Assembly: GCF_000188695.1 (NCBI RefSeq) | Contig: NW_004754903.1 | Span: 361,255 to 371,254, forward strand | Direction of reading: 5' to 3' | Length of the DNA stretch: 10,000 bases | DNA from: Salpingoeca rosetta | Taxonomy: Eukaryota > Opisthokonta > Choanoflagellata > Craspedida > Salpingoecidae | Shown here: positions 1 to 10,000 of the stretch, piece by piece | Position numbering within the stretch: position 1 is the first letter of the stretch | How the letters are laid out: each line of letters opens with the position of its first letter | Program-made: the position numbers and the translations under genes | The notes under the pieces: model-generated | Databases searched by the model: none | What the model saw: the letters and a program-made list of their open reading frames with translations, nothing else | What the model was told of the DNA's origin: nothing

Positions 1-539
1 TCTTCACTGCGGTTTGTGGTGTCGTGACGAGGAATTGTCTGCCGGGATGTTGTTGTTGTTGGTGTTCTGTGTTGTATTCATCGACGTGACGCCCACGCAC
101 GCGAGCACTCACAATATCTGCCAACACACACACCCGCACACGCACGTACGCGAGCACTCACAACATCTGCCAATACACACACACACACACACACAACTCA
201 AAGCAAACTGCATTATCTATGACATCAGTTCATGAGACACGAAACAACCACACAACCCGACGCACCCCGACAAAACCAATTGTTACATTACATTCCCACC
301 AAGCACGAAAAGGGACGCAGAAACACATGCAAGATGGACGCTGCTGGTGATGCTCCCGTGATGAGAATGCTCAACGCGAGGTGGAGTTATGTTACTGCAA
401 GTGTGTGCATGTGTCAGTGTGTCCATGTCAATGTGTGCGAACAACAGATCTGCCATCACACACAACTCACAGACAAACATCATGTCACTCCACAAACATG
501 CGCCCAGACAAACAACGACATCAAACATCCCCCCTCTCT
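1..539. other. 3' flank or UTR of the STPGR gene; low-complexity region with a possible exon at the left edge
   Basis: No convincing gene. On the minus strand 394-300 may be 3'UTR exon sequence. At 38-1 a minus-strand segment preceded by acceptor-like cccggcag is open in two frames (one begins Thr-Ile-Pro-Arg-His-Asp) and could belong to this or the next transcript; it is too short to judge. CA-rich stretches lie at 93-195 and 450-510, and GT-rich stretches at 400-440. Confidence 0.35.
99..181. repeat. 49-bp-period duplicated segment
   Basis: Acgcgagcactcacaa(t/c)atctgccaa(c/t)acacaca occurs at 99 and again at 148, so the two copies are 49 bp apart with two base differences. The second copy runs into (AC)10 at 175-195. 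Confidence 0.75.
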
Positions 540-4774
<4,235 letters not shown>

Positions 4775-5511
4775 CGTCGGTGTTTGTGGGGGTGGTGCTG
4801 GTGGTTTGTATTGGTGGTGCCGCCTGTGCTGCCGCCTGTGGTGTTTGTGGTGCTGGTGTTGGTGGTGACAGAGACCTGTGGATTGGAGGTGAAGATGAAT
4901 GGATGGCTGGCTACCTGTGCCTTGCTTATCTGCCGTGCTTGTTCCTCGTTTTCGTCTGGAATGGGAGTATGGGGTTGGCACGAGATTGGGTCCACTGCTT
5001 TTGGTTCTGGTGTGTGCGGCGTGTGTGCGTGTTTGAGGGTTGTGGGTGGTTGCGTGTGTGTGGTTGCGCGTTGTGTGTAGTTGGGTTTTGTGCTCCTCTG
5101 CTTGCTTCTTCTTCGCGCGCTTCCCAACACTTGGCCTTTGTCTATGCCGGCCTTGTTGTAGGCTTCGTCAGGGAAAATTGCGCAGCGAACTGTGACGAGG
5201 CTGGTGGCGAACAGCAAGCAACTTGGCGAGGCAACCCGAACAAACCTCTCCGTGTACAACGCCTTTGTCACCTGTTTGTTTGCGTGCAGTTCGTTCCGTT
5301 GTTGTGCAGCGCGCGCTCTCCTCCTGATTCCTCACTCGTTTCCATCCTTTGATTCACACGTGTACCACTAAAGCAAGGCAACTTGAAGCATGTACACACA
5401 GACGCACACACACGCACACACACACACAAAAAACATGCACAAACACACACAACTCCCCACCATCTCCCCTCCCTCCCTGGCTCTCTCCCTTCTCCCTCTT
5501 CAAACATCACA
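4775..5511 (-). other. intergenic region between secreted-protein gene and STPGR gene; possible 5' exon
   Basis: 737 bp downstream of the secreted-protein stop and upstream of the chosen STPGR start. It holds a CA-rich stretch (about 5396-5450), a CT-rich stretch (5455-5500) and no AATAAA in the sense direction. In the half next to the STPGR gene, the only sense-strand ATG is at 5345-5343. That ATG opens 25 codons ending at a plausible donor (AACAG|gtgaca), which could splice in phase to acceptor cacaccag at about 5021 and run into the STPGR frame. So this may be 5'UTR plus promoter, or may include a first coding exon. Confidence 0.45.
5396..5452. repeat. intergenic imperfect CA repeat
   Basis: CA with CG and AA interruptions in the 3' flank of the secreted-protein gene. 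Noncoding. Confidence 0.8.
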
Positions 5512-7830
5512 TCACTTTGAGCAAGGCGGACATGAGCTGGGACACAAGAGCGGTGCAAATCCAAAGTCAAAACAGAGGCAGGTGCCGAGGTTGTTGCACG
5601 TCAGGCTGAACAGGTTGTTACTCTGCAACAGCAGCTGTCCGCCAACGGAGCTGAGGGAGCTGAAGTTGATACCTTGCAGGCTGTTGCTGCTGAGATCCAG
5701 GTCACCGCCAATGGTGAGCAGCGAGCCAAAGGAAAACGTGCTGGCCAGCACGTTGCTCGAGAGGTCCAGGCTGCCTCCAATCGCCGTGAGCGATCCAAAC
5801 TGCACGACGGAGAGGCTGTTGCCGTGCACGTCAACACTGCCACCAACAGCAGCCACGCTGGCAAAGTCAATCGTCACCAGCAAGTTGCCGCCAAGCACAA
5901 TGTCGCCGCCAACAGTCGCCAGCTGGCCAAACGCCGCCGTACTCATAGCATTGCCCGCCGCAGAGAACGTGCCCGCAACTGAGACAATGCTGCCCAGGGA
6001 AAGGTGCAACAGGGCGTTGTTGTCGAGAATGAGGTCACCGCCGATGTGCGTGACGCCGCCAAAGCTGATGCTGCTTAGGCCCGTGCTCTCGATGCGCAGG
6101 CTGGAGGGCAGCGTGGTCATGCCAGCGGGGAGCGCAAACGAGGGCAGGCTGACGCTCGAAATGTTCACGCCGCCCCCAATCACCGTCACGTTCTTCATGT
6201 CAATGCTGGCAAGCGGGGTGCTGTGGATGGTGATGGCGCCGCCCACGTGCTGCAGCTGGCCCACGTCGACCGTTGCCACGCTGTTGTGGCTGAGGGTGAG
6301 GCTGCCGCCAAGGAAGGTCAGGCTGTTTAGGTCCACGCTCGTCACGCTGTTGGCGCTGATGCGGATGCTGCCGTTCACGCGCGCAATGTTGTGGAGGTCC
6401 ACGGCAGGCAGCGAGCAGTACGTTAACTCGAAGCCGCCGCCAACTTCAGTGAGGGCGCCAAAGTCAAGGGTGGTCAGCGGCGCGCTGGCAATGGTCACGT
6501 CACCTCCAACATATTGGATGCCAGCCAGCTCCAACGCGCTGACAGAGTTGGCGCTCATGTCAAGCGTGCCGCCAACGTGTGTCATCTGGCCAAAGTCCAG
6601 CGTGGATATGGGCGTGGAGCGCAACACCACGTCGCCGCCAACCCACGCAATGTCAGCAAAGCTCAGCATGGTCAGGAGCGTGTTGTACAGGGTCAGGTTG
6701 CCAGCCACGTACAGCAGCGCACCAAAGTCGACGCTGGACAGCGCGTTGTCGTGCATGGCAAGGTGCCCGCCGACGTGGGTTAGGCTGCCAAACGCCACGC
6801 TGAGCATGTGGTTGTGGTTGATGCGGATGTCGCCTCCAACATGTGCCACGCGCGCAAAGTCCAGGCTGCTCACGCTGTTGTGCTTCATCTTCACTTCTCC
6901 GCCGACAAAGGCGAGGCCGCCAAAGTCAACTATGGACAGCACGCCAGGCTGCGCCCCGCTGCCGGGGGCAATCACAGACCCGCCAATGTGCGTAACCTGC
7001 CCAAACTGAAGCGCCGTCGTGGTGGTGGCCAGGGTCACGGACCCCGTCACGCGCTGCAGGCCGTAGAACTCCTCGCAGCAGCACTCCACCACCTGCGCCA
7101 CCTCGCACGCGCCCAAGGACGCAACCGCGGAACGCGAATCTGCGTTGGAGCAGTCAAGCGTGATGTCGGACACGCCGGCCCCGCTGCAAGTTGTGCAGTC
7201 GATATCAACGCTCACGGTGTACTCGCCCTGCGCGCCGCCGTGGCCATACACGAACAGGTACACGACGACCACGGAAACACTTTCGCCGTTGTCGAAGCTG
7301 AGAGAGGAGGAAAGAGACGTCGATACTTTGGCGCCATCGGCGGTATAAAGCTCAGCGCGGATGCCCGTGCCATAGGTGCTCAAGCTCACGTCCAGGTGCC
7401 CGCGTGCACACAGTTCGATCTCGTACCAGTCCACGTCTCCCTCGCAGATGGTGGCGTTGAACGGTGTGGTGTCTCCGGAGATGGGGGAGGCGCGAAAGAA
7501 GAAGTTGTTGCTGTGCGCCGCGTTGGTCGCTGCTGCTGTGGTCGTTGTTGTCACGGACGGCGTCGTTGTGTGTGGAGTGGTGGTGCCTTGCGGGGTGTTT
7601 GAGTTTTGGTTGGTGGTGCCATATGGGTACGGGCTCGTGGTGAAGACTTCTTCAGTGGGGTACGAAGTCGTGGGATACGGGTTTGCGGTGGATGTGACAA
7701 ATGCAGCTGGTTGATCAAAGTTGTCTGGCACGCAAGTCATCGTCGTCGTCGTGGTTGCGGCGACGCATGTGCAAGGGGCACAGCAAGTCACAAACGCCAC
7801 CGCGAACAACAAAGGCAATACGCGCGGCAT
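5512..7830 (-). CDS. secreted protein with PPC-like domain and about 22 leucine-rich/receptor-L-like 22-residue repeats
   Basis: 772 residues, one exon, stop TGA at 5514-5512. The ATG at 7830-7828 is chosen because a signal peptide starts there (Met-Pro-Arg-Val-Leu-Pro-Leu-Leu, Ala-rich cleavage region near residue 24). The frame stays open upstream, but only through low-complexity His/Thr codons with no ATG. Residues 25-110 are a Thr/Pro/Ser-rich linker. Residues 115-212 resemble a bacterial pre-peptidase C-terminal (PPC) beta-sandwich (Gly-Asp-Val-Asp-Trp-Tyr, then Ala-Glu-Leu-Tyr). Residues 261-747 are repeats of Val-Gly-Gly-X-Leu-X-Leu-X-X-Asn-X-Leu-X-X-Leu-X-Phe-X-X-Leu, a short LRR or receptor-L solenoid. 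The last 30 residues hold seven Cys. No membrane span or GPI tail is seen, so it is probably extracellular, perhaps adhesive or ligand-binding. No family name can be given. The absence of introns contrasts with both neighbours. Confidence 0.85.
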   Translation of the reverse strand: MPRVLPLLFAVAFVTCCAPCTCVAATTTTTMTCVPDNFDQPAAFVTSTANPYPTTSYPTEEVFTTSPYPYGTTNQNSNTPQGTTTPHTTTPSVTTTTTAAATNAAHSNNFFFRASPISGDTTPFNATICEGDVDWYEIELCARGHLDVSLSTYGTGIRAELYTADGAKVSTSLSSSLSFDNGESVSVVVVYLFVYGHGGAQGEYTVSVDIDCTTCSGAGVSDITLDCSNADSRSAVASLGACEVAQVVECCCEEFYGLQRVTGSVTLATTTTALQFGQVTHIGGSVIAPGSGAQPGVLSIVDFGGLAFVGGEVKMKHNSVSSLDFARVAHVGGDIRINHNHMLSVAFGSLTHVGGHLAMHDNALSSVDFGALLYVAGNLTLYNTLLTMLSFADIAWVGGDVVLRSTPISTLDFGQMTHVGGTLDMSANSVSALELAGIQYVGGDVTIASAPLTTLDFGALTEVGGGFELTYCSLPAVDLHNIARVNGSIRISANSVTSVDLNSLTFLGGSLTLSHNSVATVDVGQLQHVGGAITIHSTPLASIDMKNVTVIGGGVNISSVSLPSFALPAGMTTLPSSLRIESTGLSSISFGGVTHIGGDLILDNNALLHLSLGSIVSVAGTFSAAGNAMSTAAFGQLATVGGDIVLGGNLLVTIDFASVAAVGGSVDVHGNSLSVVQFGSLTAIGGSLDLSSNVLASTFSFGSLLTIGGDLDLSSNSLQGINFSSLSSVGGQLLLQSNNLFSLTCNNLGTCLCFDFGFAPLLCPSSCPPCSK
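5590..7050 (-). repeat. 66-bp-period coding repeats (22-residue solenoid units)
   Basis: Units begin at residues 261, 282, 309 and then every 22 residues (23 at two places) to 729, giving about 22 units, the last merging into the Cys-rich tail. The Gly-Gly pair, the Asn and the Leu/Phe core positions recur, while DNA identity between units is low. That points to old duplication with purifying selection, not a recent satellite. Unit 2 has a five-residue insert, and unit 15 lacks the Gly-Gly. Confidence 0.88.
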
Positions 7831-7890
7831 CGCTGTGTGTGTGCGTGCTGTGCGTATGTGCGTATGGTGTCGTATGTGCGTGTGTTGTGT

Positions 7891-7956
7891 ATTGTGTGTG
7901 CTTTTGTGCGCTTGTGCGTGTGTATTGTGTGTGCTTTTGTGCACTTGTGCGTGTGT
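7891..7956. repeat. 33-bp tandem duplication in the 5' flank of the secreted repeat-protein gene
   Basis: Two adjacent 33-bp copies (7891-7923 and 7924-7956) differ at one base (gcgctt against gcactt). A shorter related GT-rich stretch precedes them. They lie 61-126 bp upstream of the ATG, in presumed 5'UTR or promoter. Confidence 0.85.
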
Positions 7957-8056
7957 TGTGTATGTTGTTCGGGCGTGTGTGTTGGATGCGTGCTATCAAC
8001 AGGAGGAGCGCGAGTGAGCAAGAGAGCGGCAATAACAACAGGGCTGTGCACGCCGA

Positions 8057-8064
8057 TGACGTCA
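8057..8064. promoter_or_regulatory. TGACGTCA palindrome (CRE/ATF-type bZIP site)
   Basis: A perfect 8-bp match to the CREB/ATF consensus, about 230 bp upstream of the ATG of the secreted repeat protein. The match is seen; its use as a binding site is inference. Confidence 0.4.
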
Positions 8065-8083
8065 TGGTGTAAATGATTCGATG

Positions 8084-8089
8084 CACGTG
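8084..8089. promoter_or_regulatory. CACGTG palindrome (E-box)
   Basis: A perfect E-box (bHLH-type core) 19 bp from the TGACGTCA palindrome in the same intergenic segment. The motif is short and could be chance; the pairing makes it worth recording. Confidence 0.3.
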
Positions 8090-8196
8090 TAATGGCAAGG
8101 ACTGAAGGGCAACTGAGCAGCGGAGGACGAACGCCACACGAGAGTAAAACACGAGACAAGCAAGAACGTACGCAAAGCACAAGAGTCCACAATGTG

Positions 8197-10000
<1,804 letters not shown>

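Larger units (their letters stand above)
7831..8196 (-). promoter_or_regulatory. intergenic region: 3' flank of Aat-like gene and presumed promoter/5'UTR of the repeat-protein gene
   Basis: 366 bp without a convincing gene. It starts just past the TGA of the Aat-like gene and ends at the ATG of the secreted protein. No AATAAA is seen in the sense direction. The part next to the ATG is CA/CG-rich low complexity, consistent with a 5'UTR, and two palindromic sites lie about 230-260 bp upstream of the ATG. Confidence 0.5.

Noticed and set aside
5390..7009. A 539-codon plus-strand open frame opposite the secreted-protein gene
   Set aside because: It mirrors the repeat codons of the minus-strand gene, has no recognisable domain and begins in a CA repeat. 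The minus frame has a signal peptide and a regular solenoid.
7831..7944. A 38-residue upstream extension of the secreted protein
   Set aside because: There is no ATG, it consists of His/Thr/Gln low complexity from a 33-bp duplication, and the signal peptide starts at 7830.

Overview
The window looks like nuclear DNA of a flagellated, intron-rich protist, most simply a choanoflagellate-like organism. The grounds are many short exons with GT-AG introns, microsatellites packed into the introns, one gene of the sperm-tail PG-rich repeat (STPGR, axonemal) class, a secreted repeat protein, and a gene of the mainly bacterial Leu/Phe-tRNA-protein transferase family. The organism call is inference; no taxonomic marker is present. 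All credible genes lie on the minus strand, head to tail. No rRNA, tRNA, CRISPR array or transposase was seen.

Right end (10000 to 8197): the 3' four exons of an Aat-like gene (5' end outside the window). The exons join in phase at every junction and align without gaps to the catalytic half of the bacterial enzyme. Two active-site residues are changed, and the last exon carries a 38-codon Gln/His tract.

Middle (7830 to 5512): an intronless gene for a 772-residue secreted protein. It has a signal peptide, a Thr/Pro-rich linker, a PPC-like beta domain, about 22 leucine-rich/receptor-L-like repeats of 22 residues and a Cys-rich tail. The 366-bp gap before it holds a perfect TGACGTCA palindrome, a CACGTG palindrome and a 33-bp tandem duplication.

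Left half (4774 to about 540, possibly 392): a ten-exon gene for an STPGR protein of about 503 to 515 residues. I rebuilt it exon by exon; the summed exon length is a multiple of three and every splice phase agrees.

The most unusual signal is in the introns. On the sense strand, most of them are G/T-rich (often pure GT) after the donor and A/C-rich (often pure CA) before the acceptor. Such introns can fold end to end as GU/AC duplexes that bring the two splice sites together. The three genes show no sign of acting in one pathway; they share strand and, for two of them, this intron style.
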